From Erwinia sp. (GTDB taxonomy: Bacteria > Pseudomonadota > Gammaproteobacteria > Enterobacterales > Enterobacteriaceae), in the NCBI GenBank assembly GCA_964016415.1, contig OZ024666.1, positions 2,213,310-2,277,309 on the forward strand: a stretch of DNA of 64,000 bases, read 5' to 3'. Each line of letters opens with the position of its first letter. Position 1 is the first letter of the stretch. Both the position numbers and the translations under genes were made by a program. Of this stretch, positions 24,557-33,779 are shown piece after piece. Below the pieces are notes generated by a model. It had not been told where the DNA came from. It did no database searches and was given only the letters and a program-made list of their open reading frames with translations.

Positions 24557-25478
24557 ATGCAATTTTTCCTCATTCTTTTTCCTATTTTTTGTATTTTTAT
24601 TGTCGGCTTTGTTTCACAAAGAATACTTAAATTTGATATCGGCAACTTATCCAGAATGTCGATGTATGTTTTATCACCATTTCTCGCATTCAAAACCTTT
24701 TACACGCATACACTGACCACTGATTATCTGTTTTATATTCTCTATATTTTTGCCCTCTGTTTACTGCAGGTGGTGCTGGTTTCTCTTTGGTGCCGGGTGA
24801 AGAAATACTCAGAAAAAGATCGTTGTGGATTAATCCTCAGCGCCTGCTTTATGAGTAATGGTAACTACGGAACACCGATAATTTTAGTTTTTTGGCGCGA
24901 CTGGCTTTGAACTTGCAGTGATCATGATGGTATTACAACAGTTCGTAATGAGTACGATTGGAATATATTACGCAGCTAAAGGCAGTGATCGACAGGAAAA
25001 TATCAGCCAGAAACAAGTATGGAAAACCGTTATTCGTATGCCAGTAGCCTACGGAGCCTTCGCCGGGATCCTGTTTCAGCAGTGCCATATTCCGCTGACG
25101 CCTTCGATCCTCAACTCTGTCAGCATGATCGGCGATTCGTCGATTGTGATTATCATGCTGATTCTGGGTATGCAGCTTTCCCGCCTGAAAATAACAGAAC
25201 TTGATTATCCTAAACTGAGCTTTGCACTCTCAGTCAGAATGTTGATCTCTCCGTTAATCGCGCTAAGTTTGGTGTACTGGATGCCAGTCAGCCCAATGTA
25301 CAAACAGATACTCATTCTGCTGGCAGCAATGCCCACCGCAGCAAACACCACATTACTGTCGGTACAATTCAATACTAAACCTGAACTGGTATCCAGTACC
25401 ACTTTCATCAGCACATTGCTTAGTTTGATCTCTTTGCCGGTTATCTTATCTCTGCTTGGTACTCCCGTCCCCTTCTGA
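24557..25478 (+). pseudogene. AEC-family (auxin efflux carrier type) permease, frameshifted
   Basis: Together the two frames give about 307 residues with roughly ten membrane segments, the length of the AEC family. The first frame starts QFFLILFPIFCIFIVGF and has FMSNGNYGTP, a family mark. It ends shortly after the T6 run at 24888-24893. If one T is removed the reading continues as VFGATGFELAVIMMVLQQFV and then to PVAYGAFAGILFQQ and AMPTAANTTLL. So a single extra T breaks the gene. A slippage-prone run could also revert, or be a sequencing error. Substrate is unknown; relatives carry organic acids or amino acids. It is convergent with truC, 8 bases apart. Confidence 0.85.
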
Positions 25479-25486
25479 GACCAGAA

Positions 25487-26254
25487 TCACACTTCAGGGC
25501 AAGTATCAGAGAAAACGGGAAGTTGATGGCAACCTATGCTGTGCTGTTGCCAGTTAAAGCAAGTCATTACCTCTTCCCAACACGGGTCTAAGGGTGCAGA
25601 CAAACACACTTTCTGTCCTGTCACAGGATGATCCAACGTTAACTGACTGGCATGCAGCATCAGTCTGTTCATACCAAAATGAATTGCAGCACTTCTGTTT
25701 TGCTTCAAATCACCATGCGCTGAATCCCCTATTATGGGATGACGCAGATGAGCCATATGCCGGCGTAACTGGTGTTTACGTCCCGTTTCTGGGATCAACT
25801 CGACTAATGAAAAGCGGGAGGTGGGGTATTTACTGACCGGCACAGGGAGTGCAATATGTTCCAGAGCACGCCAGCGAGTGATCGCTGACTTGAAAGGCTT
25901 CTCCTGCGAATACTTATCGGCAATTTTATCCTGCTCTTCGCGCAGAGGGTAATCCAGTGTTCCCTCACCTTCCAGCCAACCTCTTACCAGAGCGTGATAA
26001 GTTTTCTTTATCCGATGTTGCTCGAATTGTTCTGCCAGTGCGCGGGCTACATCACTCGATAACCCCAGTAAAAGAACACCTGATGTCGGACGATCAAGTC
26101 GGTGAACAGTAAAAACATGCTGCCCGATCTGGTCACGAAGGGTTTGCATGATAAAACGTGTTTCGTGACGATCCAACCAGCTACGGTGAACTAACCATCC
26201 GGCGGGTTTATTAACAGCAATTAAATCATCATCCTGATACAGAATATCCAGCAT
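25487..26254 (-). CDS. truC: tRNA pseudouridine(65) synthase
   Basis: 255 residues of the RluA/TruC family; it isomerises U65 in tRNAs. VNKPAGWLVHRS opens the domain, and the catalytic aspartate is D54 in HRLDRPTSGVL. ETGRKHQLRRHMAHLRHPI, a conserved RNA-binding block, follows. The ATG at 26254 shares one base with the yqcC stop (TGATG), so the two are translationally coupled; a GTG one codon upstream is less likely. The C-terminal 25 residues are weakly conserved. Confidence 0.95.
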   Translation of the reverse strand: MLDILYQDDDLIAVNKPAGWLVHRSWLDRHETRFIMQTLRDQIGQHVFTVHRLDRPTSGVLLLGLSSDVARALAEQFEQHRIKKTYHALVRGWLEGEGTLDYPLREEQDKIADKYSQEKPFKSAITRWRALEHIALPVPVSKYPTSRFSLVELIPETGRKHQLRRHMAHLRHPIIGDSAHGDLKQNRSAAIHFGMNRLMLHASQLTLDHPVTGQKVCLSAPLDPCWEEVMTCFNWQQHSIGCHQLPVFSDTCPEV

Positions 26255-26580
26255 CACTCATTTCCACCAAACAGTGCATCGATATCGTTGAGCAATACCA
26301 GCAACACTTCACGGCCCGGGAGCCCCTCTTCCAGAGCCATTTCGTAATAAGGTGCTATGGCTAACTTTTCCGGCAATGGTTGTTGTGCGTCAAGCAATGA
26401 CTGCATTCTGGGTAAGAAGACCCACTGCAGCCACTGTAATGGACTCATAGTATCAATAAAAAAAGGCTCACTGCTCTCAAAAGCCCGGCTATCAGGAACA
26501 ACCGATTCCCATAATGCATGGTGCTGAAGTGTCTGTTGCAAAGTAATCAGGTAGTGTTGGAGCTGTTGACTTGTCTTCAT
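26254..26580 (-). CDS. yqcC: YqcC family protein (DUF446)
   Basis: 108 residues, the usual length. The pattern PFFIDTMSPLQWLQWVFLPRM followed by LLDAQQPLPEK and PYYEMALEEG is the DUF446 signature. It is a small all-alpha cytosolic protein of unknown function, normally encoded next to truC as here. On the far side E. coli has csrB and then syd; csrB is present here but syd is not in the window. Confidence 0.93.
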   Translation of the reverse strand: MKTSQQLQHYLITLQQTLQHHALWESVVPDSRAFESSEPFFIDTMSPLQWLQWVFLPRMQSLLDAQQPLPEKLAIAPYYEMALEEGLPGREVLLVLLNDIDALFGGNE

Positions 26581-26638
26581 GGCGGTTTTCCTGCTTTAGC
26601 ATATGTTGCCAGCATAGCACTAACTTTAATTTGCACAC

Positions 26639-27072
26639 AAAAAAAGGGGCACTGTATACACAGTGCCCCCGGTTCGTTTGCAGCTATTCCCGCTACGTTG
26701 ATGCTCCCTGCTCATCCATGAAAACTTTTTCCTGGTGTGCTTCTGTTACTTAACCTTCAGATGAAGGTTGCTGCATCCATGACCGTTACCTATCTTGGTA
26801 ACTCACATTCTCCTTCCTGGAGGTGTCCTTTCTCTCTTCTGAGAGCTCCCTGACCCCATTCCCGAGGTTGTCCTGTCTCATCCTGAGATATCCACTTCAC
26901 CATCCCGGTGCTGTTCCTGTCTCGTCCTGAGATATCCACTTCACCATCCCGGTGCTGTTCCTGTCTCGTCCTGAGATATCCGCTTCACCGTCCCGGTGCT
27001 GTTCCTGTCTCATCCTGAGATATCCGCTTCACCGTCCTGGCGCGCTTCCTGTCAGTCAACTCTCCTGTTGAT
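26639..27072 (-). ncRNA. csrB: CsrB regulatory RNA, enlarged
   Basis: About 434 nt, against about 369 in E. coli. Read on the minus strand it contains roughly 28 GGA motifs, many in hairpin-loop contexts such as CTCAGGATGAG and CACCTCCAGGAAGGAG. These are the binding sites with which CsrB sequesters the translational repressor CsrA. The 3' end has the family-typical run GAGCAGGGAGCA, GCTGCAAACGAACC and the terminator stem GGGGCACTGTGTATACAGTGCCCC followed by T7 (26639-26645). Position next to yqcC agrees with E. coli. The 5' end near 27072 is inferred from the promoter. Confidence 0.93.
26885..27060 (-). repeat. Four 44-bp tandem repeats inside csrB
   Basis: The core GGATATCTC (minus strand) recurs with exact 44-base spacing; its plus-strand starts are 26885, 26929, 26973 and 27017. 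Each unit carries four GGA motifs (GGATATC, CAGGAYGAG, ACAGGAAC, CCGGGAYGG). Units two and three are nearly identical, and the outermost one is the most diverged. The repeats account for most of the extra length of this CsrB. Confidence 0.95.
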
Positions 27073-27077
27073 GAGGC

Positions 27078-27106
27078 TATTCTGACAGAATACCGCACAG
27101 ACACAA
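27078..27106 (-). promoter_or_regulatory. csrB core promoter
   Basis: On the minus strand TTGTGT (27101-27106) and AGAATA (27078-27083) are 17 bases apart. The predicted start falls near 27072, just before ATCAACAGGAGAG, which corresponds to the E. coli CsrB 5' end GTCGACAGGGAG. Confidence 0.6.
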
Positions 27107-27238
27107 TATACCTTACTCCACCGTTTTCACTCCATTCAGAAACAGGCTGCTCGGTTTTTTATATCCACATGATATATATGGTAATATTTTTTAAGGTTCT
27201 TTTTTTATTTCGTAAAATAAGATAAAACTTACGGCCAC

Positions 27239-27256
27239 TGTAAGCGATCGCTTACA
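27239..27256. promoter_or_regulatory. UvrY/GacA binding site upstream of csrB
   Basis: TGTAAGCGATCGCTTACA is a perfect 18-bp palindrome and fits the GacA-box consensus TGTAAG-N6-CTTACA exactly. It lies about 167-184 bases upstream of the predicted csrB start. That is close to the distal UvrY site known upstream of E. coli csrB. It links BarA, encoded nearby, to csrB. Confidence 0.85.
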
Positions 27257-27363
27257 ACCGCTGCCAAGATCACCCGGGAAATAATCGTAAACGGAGGCAA
27301 TCGGTGCGGTTATCTTGATGCTGACAGGATATCAGTGAAACAAAAGCACAGATTTTCAGCCAT

Positions 27364-27475
27364 AAAAAAAGGAGGCACTGTATACACAGTGCCCCCGGTT
27401 CGTTTGCAGCTATTCCCGCTACGTTGATGCTCCCTGCTCATCCATGAAAACTTTTTCCTGGTGTGCTTCTGTTAC
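27364..27475 (-). pseudogene. 3' remnant of a second csrB copy, cut by the IS
   Basis: 112 bases that match the csrB 3' end (26639-26749) base for base except for one change near the terminator (GGAGGC instead of GGGGC). The match starts precisely at the terminator A7 run and stops where the IS3-family element begins. No promoter is left. Either a tandem csrB duplicate was truncated by the IS, or a partial duplication arose with it. Confidence 0.85.
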
Positions 27476-27547
27476 TGTAGTGGCACACTGAATTTGGCCA
27501 CCTGAGCAGAGGTGATATGCTCACCTCAACATCTTATAGGTGAACCA

Positions 27548-28712
<1,165 letters not shown>

Positions 28713-28720
28713 CCACCACA

Positions 28721-29147
28721 ACCATCATCACTACGGGCATAATCATCAGCTGCACCAGAAACAACAGAAACAGCGTCTGTTTGCCGCGGAACTCATGACA
28801 GGCGAACACGTAACCCGCTGTGGTAATTGTCAACAGCTGCACGGCAAAAGTACCGAAAGCAAAATCAGCGTATTACTGTAAAGCGATAACCAATTGGCAC
28901 TCTGCCATGCATCAGTGAAATTACTGAAGGTTAACGGGAAACGTGGTAAAACACTGGCCATGTCATTGCCGAAACTACTGACACTAAAAGCAGATGAGAG
29001 CATCCAAAGAAACGGACTGACCCATAGCAATGCCATGCAGCACATCAGGGCACTGAGAGTAAATGTTTTCGAACGTCGCAATCTCCATAGCCAAAGCCGA
29101 CGAACGGTTGCCTCAGTCTCTCGCGTCTGCCAGATATCAACGCTCAT
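28721..29147 (-). pseudogene. MalG/UgpE-type sugar ABC permease, frameshifted and cut by IS copy 1
   Basis: ATG at 29147 with GAGGAG upstream. The first 100 residues (ALLWVSPFLWMLSSAFS, FTDAWQSANWLSLYSNTL) are the N-terminal half of a MalG-type inner-membrane permease of the MalF/MalG (CUT1) class. About one base is missing near 28850. The next frame continues TFAVQLLTITTAGYVFACHE and then FRGKQTLFLLFLVQLMIMPVV, until the IS right end. The second half, with the EAA loop that docks the ATPase, is gone. The substrate cannot be told. Confidence 0.85.
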
Positions 29148-30011
29148 GGTGTGCTCCTCGTTCCAGTAGCTTCAGATTAATCATTGAGAAAATAAATAAA
29201 CCAACGAGGGTCAAAAAGTGGCGGCAGAGGCTTTACCAAGATCGTGTGTTTCCCACGCCAGATTCTGAATGTAATAAAGCAACACGCTGGTGCTATTGTT
29301 CGGGCCACCACGAGTCATCACCGCGACATGGTCAATCTGAGTAATCGAATAGATCAGCGCAGTGGTTATCACAAAACTGAGTGTGGGACGCAGTAGTGGC
29401 AGGGTGACACGGAAGAACACCTGCGAAGAAGTAGCGCCTTCCATGATTGCCGCTTCACGCGCTGATGCAGGGATACTCTGTAAACCGGCAAGAAAAAACA
29501 GCATGTAGTAACCCGCGAACTTCCATACACCAATCACCGCCAGTCCATAAAGTGCCGTGTTACTGTGTCCAAGCCAGTTATTGTTCATCGGGCCGAACAA
29601 CACTGAAAGATAGTGATCTAACATGCCCATGCCTGGCATAAAGATGAAGAGCCAGATTGCTGCAGCACTCACCATCGGAATGATCATCGGCATGAAAAAT
29701 GCGGTACGTAACCAACGATTCACCCGATGATTTTCCCAAAGCGCAACCGCCAGAAGCAGAGCCAGCGCCACTCCGGGCACCACGGTTAGAAACAGATACA
29801 GCAGATTGTTGAGCAGGGATTGCCAAAATAACGCATCGTCAAACAGGCGAATAAAATTGGCGATCCCTACAAACGGGGCATCACTACTGGCCATGCGGTT
29901 GTCAAATAGACTGTCCCAGACTGAACGCACCAACGGAAAATAGGTAAACAGCAACAGAAACAGTAAGGATGGCGACAATATCAGCCAGGGTAACAGTGTA
30001 CGTGTCTTCAT
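29137..30011 (-). pseudogene. MalF/UgpA-type sugar ABC permease, 3' frameshift
   Basis: An inner-membrane permease with about six segments and an intact EAA loop (SIPASAREAAIMEGATSSQV). It stops early at 29211 after HDLGKASAATF. On the coding strand only five T follow CCAC; six T would give AATFLTLVGLFIFSMINLKL, running on to overlap the next gene by a few bases, as in working operons. So one T was lost from a homopolymer (29213-29217 on the plus strand). No solute-binding protein or ATPase gene of this importer is in the window. Losing the last membrane segment probably disables it. Confidence 0.82.
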
Positions 30012-30137
30012 GTGGCACAATCTAACTCGCCATATTTCAGGAGTCCGGGATTGTGAAAGGTTAAGATGTCAGAAAAATGACTGTTTTATATCAGCAAAAT
30101 GAAAGGGTTCAGTTTATTTGACAATAAAATAAACAAT

Positions 30138-30272
30138 CTACAGGATGCAGCAGAGCAAGGCGCATCCTGTAGATAAACTATGCGGTAGCCGGATGAGGTA
30201 TTGCGCGGTGTAGTTACGATGCTTACCGGGTCATTCTCACCCGGTAAGCCGGCGAAACCTCAGGACGCCGGC
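30138..30272. repeat. REP-like cluster of inverted repeats
   Basis: Three palindromes follow one another: CTACAGGATGC (30138-30148) with its complement at 30162-30172, GCTTACCGGGT (30221-30231) with its complement at 30239-30249, and GCCGGCG (30248-30254) with CGCCGGC (30266-30272). GC-rich stems around CCGG, placed just past the 3' end of a gene, look like enterobacterial REP/BIME elements. They may stabilise or terminate the phytase-like mRNA. Confidence 0.65.
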
Positions 30273-30288
30273 CACTAACCTGCAAAAT

Positions 30289-31662
30289 TTATGGTAATGG
30301 TGAAGCTAATTTAATCAACCACAATTCACTCTGTGAGGCGGGTGGTGTCAGTGGACGCAACTCAATACACGAATTGACTGGTTTACCGTCAACTGCCAGT
30401 GTGCCCGCTGGCTGCCACTGATAATCAGCGATTTTTTTCACACCAGGAGCAGGATCAACCAGTGTTGCTTCAAGACCGAAGTCATTGTCGTTGATCACCG
30501 CCATGGTATTTCTGTCAATCAGTGCCAATCCTTCCACTTTTTCCTGCTGCCAGCCCAATTTACGCAGGTCAACGATCTCCTGCTTGTCAGCCAGGGTGAT
30601 TCCACGGCTGCTCAAAGTAGCTGCATCATCAAGCTCCGGCCATTGCCCCTGCTTGTCAAACGGGGTGAGTTCTGTCGCCTTTGAAAGATCAACCAGATAA
30701 ATTTTATTTATCATCTGTTTCTCTTTATCACTGCCCTGCTCAACTAACAAAATACGCTGATTATCCACGGCAACCACATCACCAATTTTGGCATCTTTGG
30801 CTTTGCGGTAGTTTTTCACATCAATCGGATAGCCATACATGGCGGTTTTACCGCTGACCGGGTCAAACGTGACGAGACGTGTAAACTGCGCGCTGTTTTT
30901 AGTATTCCCTTCAATATCAAGCGTACTCTGAACCGCAAGTAACAAACGTCCATCGGGGAGTCGTGTAACACCTTCAAAACCACGATTAGGCTGACGCCAT
31001 TTGATAATACCCGGTAGCCCATTCGCGACGGCCTGCTCACCAGATGCTGGCGTCGGGCCATATTTTTCCAGTACTTTTCCTTGTTGATCAATATGAATCG
31101 GAAACGGACCATACTCATCACTGATCCAGTATCCTCCCTGCCCATCCTGGGTTATCCCTTCAGTATCCAGTCCGCGATTATCACCGGTCACAGGTTGCAG
31201 CACATCATTGAGCGCGACTTCCCCCGTTGAACCAATCACACCTGCTGGTAGTGGTAACCCTTTGATTACCCCCTGATCGTCATGGAGTTTTCGTGCTTCT
31301 GTCACCTGTGCTGCTTGTGGCGTGACCCGCACTGTCATTAACAGAGGCGAAAAATCAGGAACCGCGAAAATTTTCGCCTCGTGGTGATTCACTTCCGGTG
31401 CATCAGCGTTTGGTCCACGATCGGTGATGGTGGTAAATTGCAATTCATCCCCTTTTCTTCCGGTGAATACTAACCCGGAACCAATGCCTACCGGAAACCC
31501 TTGAGGGAAGGCTTCTGCATAATGCCCCTGATAGGCGACGCGATCCCCTGCGGGGAAAGTGACCTGGTAACGGGAAACGGTCACCTCATCAGCCGATACT
31601 GATGAAGAAAAGACCAGAGGAGATGCAGCGATCAGTAATAACGACAAAGCAGTTTTTTTCAT
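30289..31662 (-). CDS. Exported phytase-like esterase-domain protein
   Basis: 457 residues with a clear Sec signal (KKTALSLLLIAASPLVFSSS, cut near residue 24). The mature part resembles the phytase-like/esterase-like beta-propeller family (PF13449 type). It has ITDRGPNADAP, DTEGITQDGQGGYWISDEYG, GFEGVTRLPDGRLLLAVQS and KVEGLALIDRNTMAVINDND, which are the repeated blade motifs with acidic metal-binding residues. The true substrate in this family is uncertain. Neighbouring decayed sugar permeases suggest that it once fed a periplasmic product to that importer. A terminator separates it from the upstream OMP gene. Confidence 0.8.
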   Translation of the reverse strand: MKKTALSLLLIAASPLVFSSSVSADEVTVSRYQVTFPAGDRVAYQGHYAEAFPQGFPVGIGSGLVFTGRKGDELQFTTITDRGPNADAPEVNHHEAKIFAVPDFSPLLMTVRVTPQAAQVTEARKLHDDQGVIKGLPLPAGVIGSTGEVALNDVLQPVTGDNRGLDTEGITQDGQGGYWISDEYGPFPIHIDQQGKVLEKYGPTPASGEQAVANGLPGIIKWRQPNRGFEGVTRLPDGRLLLAVQSTLDIEGNTKNSAQFTRLVTFDPVSGKTAMYGYPIDVKNYRKAKDAKIGDVVAVDNQRILLVEQGSDKEKQMINKIYLVDLSKATELTPFDKQGQWPELDDAATLSSRGITLADKQEIVDLRKLGWQQEKVEGLALIDRNTMAVINDNDFGLEATLVDPAPGVKKIADYQWQPAGTLAVDGKPVNSCIELRPLTPPASQSELWLIKLASPLP

Positions 31663-31782
31663 AATTATAGCGCTTTCAGCAAGGAGTGATTTTCGCCAGA
31701 GTAATCAGCAAAGATGAAAGATTTATGACGCATAATCAAATAACCTGCACGGCTTTTTCTGACCTTCTCCTGTTAAACGATA

Positions 31783-31826
31783 AAAGTTAATAAAAGAGAG
31801 TGGTCAGCTCACCTGAAACCACTCTC
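31783..31826 (-). terminator. Terminator after the OMP gene
   Basis: GAGAGTGGT (31796-31804) and ACCACTCTC (31818-31826) form a 9-bp stem with a 13-base loop. On the minus strand TTTTATTAACTTTT follows. The stem begins 13 bases after the OMP stop. Confidence 0.85.
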
Positions 31827-31838
31827 ATCGTATCAGTA

Positions 31839-32519
31839 TCAGAAGAGATATCTGGCACCGAGTAACCATTCACTGTTGGTCAGACGCGCTTTCATTTGTT
31901 CATCTTTTAGTCTTCTGACATTAGTAAACTGGTTGTATCCGCTACTGATATTCCCCATGTCGGTGTAACGATATCCCGCGTCAAGACTGAGATGTTCCAC
32001 CGGGCTGTAGCTGATACCCGCCCCCAGGCCCCATGTCAGATTATTATTGGTCGCTTCGGCGTATTGTCGGGTACTGTTTCCCTGCCATCCCTCTGCTGTG
32101 ATTTTACTGACCCCTAACCCGGCTGTGGCATACAGTGAAACATCATCACGCAATGCATAATCGCGATAGACGTTAAGCATGACTCGGGTGGTGTGTGTCT
32201 GCAGGTGATTTTCACTGGTTGGAAAAGCAGTAGAACCACTGGTATATTCTGCTGACTTACGCAACACATACTCCGCTTCACTACGCCAGCCATTACCAAA
32301 CTGATAGCCGAATGCCAGTGCAAGATTGTTGCTGCGCTGTTTTGTCTTACCTTCGGTAAATTGTCCGACGCCCGGACGGCTGCTGGTATCCTGATCGGCA
32401 GCGCGCTGTTGTGTATTAAGATAGCGTGCCGCTGCATAGTAACCTTCATCCGTCGTTGCCGCGAGCAGCGATGCGGGTAGTGTCAGTGCAGCAAGAGAGA
32501 CAAAAGTGATAATTTTCAT
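31839..32519 (-). CDS. Outer-membrane beta-barrel protein
   Basis: 226 residues. The signal peptide KIITFVSLAALTLPASLLAA is cut before TTDEGYY. The rest alternates in beta-strand pattern (YYAAARYLNT, NNLALAFGYQF, WRSEAEYVLR, VSLYATAGLG, TWGLGAGISYSP, LSLDAGYRYTDMG) and ends WLLGARYLF, with the C-terminal Phe needed for barrel assembly. This fits an eight-stranded OmpA-like or OmpW-size barrel (OMP_b-brl type). The role is unknown. It is the last gene before a terminator in the row HK-RR-GlcG-OMP. Confidence 0.82.
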   Translation of the reverse strand: MKIITFVSLAALTLPASLLAATTDEGYYAAARYLNTQQRAADQDTSSRPGVGQFTEGKTKQRSNNLALAFGYQFGNGWRSEAEYVLRKSAEYTSGSTAFPTSENHLQTHTTRVMLNVYRDYALRDDVSLYATAGLGVSKITAEGWQGNSTRQYAEATNNNLTWGLGAGISYSPVEHLSLDAGYRYTDMGNISSGYNQFTNVRRLKDEQMKARLTNSEWLLGARYLF

Positions 32520-32547
32520 TGTGACCTCATGTCGTTACATCAGATAA

Positions 32548-33048
32548 TCAGTTTTTCAGTCCTGACTGAAAGTTATTTTTGTCCAGTGATTGCAGTGCAC
32601 ATTGCTGGTCAAGATGACCACCAGGTGCGCCGCCAACCCCAATAGCCCCGAGTATCTCGCCCGCGGCATCCCTTAACGGAACACCACCAGCCAGCAGTAA
32701 AAAGCCGGGGATATTTGCCAGATGAGTGGCATCCGGATTTTCTCTGGCATTTTTCATGACAATCTCACTGCTGGTGCGTGTGGCAAGGGCGGTATACGCC
32801 TTCATCCGACTGGCTTCAACTGTGTGCAATCCTGCGCCGGGCATGCGTTTAATCACCAACGGAACACCGGTTTTATCCATGACTGTCACAGCGACCAGAT
32901 ACTTACTGGTGTCACATGCAGCCAGAGTGTCGCTGGCCAGTTTATCGGCCTGTGAAAGGGTCAGCGGGTGGCCCGGCTCAGGTGATTGTGCGGCGCTTTG
33001 TAGTGAAATGAGGCTCCCCAATAGCAGGGGAATAATCTTCGTTTTCAT
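32548..33048 (-). CDS. Exported GlcG/HbpS-family protein
   Basis: 166 residues. The signal peptide KTKIIPLLLGSLISLQSAAQ is followed by one GlcG/HbpS domain (DUF336 type). Conserved runs are LTLSQADKLASDTLAAC, VAVTVMDKTGVPLVIKRMPG, ASRMKAYTAL, PGFLLLAGGVPLRD and ILGAIGVGGAPGGHLDQQCA. Members bind heme or small ligands; HbpS of Streptomyces works with the SenS-SenR two-component system. Here too the gene follows a two-component pair, 113 bases after the regulator. The start at 33048 has AGGA upstream; an upstream ATG at 33126 is rejected, as it would bury the signal peptide. Confidence 0.85.
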   Translation of the reverse strand: MKTKIIPLLLGSLISLQSAAQSPEPGHPLTLSQADKLASDTLAACDTSKYLVAVTVMDKTGVPLVIKRMPGAGLHTVEASRMKAYTALATRTSSEIVMKNARENPDATHLANIPGFLLLAGGVPLRDAAGEILGAIGVGGAPGGHLDQQCALQSLDKNNFQSGLKN

Positions 33049-33161
33049 CCTTGGTTCCTCTTTGAGTGAAATCAGGGTGAACAATAAACAACAGACTACA
33101 ACGAAACTATTGACGGGATTACGCAACGATCCTGGTAAAAATACCTGGAGAGAGAAAGAAC

Positions 33162-33779
33162 TCAGGCTAGTCCGGGCAACGCAACACTATAAATATGTAT
33201 CAGTCTGGGTAACGAATTGACCTCAAGTTTACTGAATATACTGGCCCGATGCGCTTCTACTGTGCGCGGGGAAAGCGATAACTGGCGGGCAATCACCTTA
33301 CCGGGTTCTCCTTGCATCAACAGATGAAGGACTTCCCTTTCCCTGGCCGTAAGTGCGGCCATTTTGTCCTGCAGCCGTTGTTGTTGACGTTTTTCTGTCA
33401 GCTGAGCGGCATGTTCAGTCAACGCACTCCCCACCACTTCAAACAACACATCGGCATCGATCGGTTTAGTGAGAAACTCGCAGGCACCGCTTTTGAATGC
33501 CCGACGACAAAGCTCAATATTGGCATGTCCGGTCATAATAATCACCGGAATATCCATGCCTCGTTGCCGCCATTCGTCTAACAACATCAGCCCGCTTTTT
33601 CCCGGCATGCGAATATCGAGCAACAAGCACCCCGTCAGAGCGGACAGTGTCGCGTTGCCGCTGAGGAACGCCTGCTCACTGGCGTATGCCTTCACCTGCC
33701 AGCCCACAGTGGCTAATAGTTGCGTTAATGCATCGCGGATAGCCGCATCATCATCCAGAAGATGTACTGTAGTGCTCAT
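33162..33779 (-). CDS. FixJ/NarL-type response regulator
   Basis: 205 residues. The receiver domain (1-120) has the acidic pocket LLDDD, phospho-acceptor D55 in LLLDIRMPGKSG, the T in IIMTGH and the K in FLTKPID. The LuxR-type helix-turn-helix (about 140-200) has LTAREREVLHLLMQGEPGKV and LSLSPRTVEAHRASIFSKL. This pairing is that of FixJ/TodT regulators. The ATG at 33779 follows AGGAG and lies inside the 3' end of the kinase gene (29-base overlap), so the two are coupled. Confidence 0.92.
   Translation of the reverse strand: MSTTVHLLDDDAAIRDALTQLLATVGWQVKAYASEQAFLSGNATLSALTGCLLLDIRMPGKSGLMLLDEWRQRGMDIPVIIMTGHANIELCRRAFKSGACEFLTKPIDADVLFEVVGSALTEHAAQLTEKRQQQRLQDKMAALTAREREVLHLLMQGEPGKVIARQLSLSPRTVEAHRASIFSKLEVNSLPRLIHIYSVALPGLA

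Noticed and set aside
26885-27060. Regular direct repeats that might suggest a CRISPR array
   Set aside because: The 44-bp units are contiguous with no unique spacers, and they lie inside csrB with GGA motifs in every unit.
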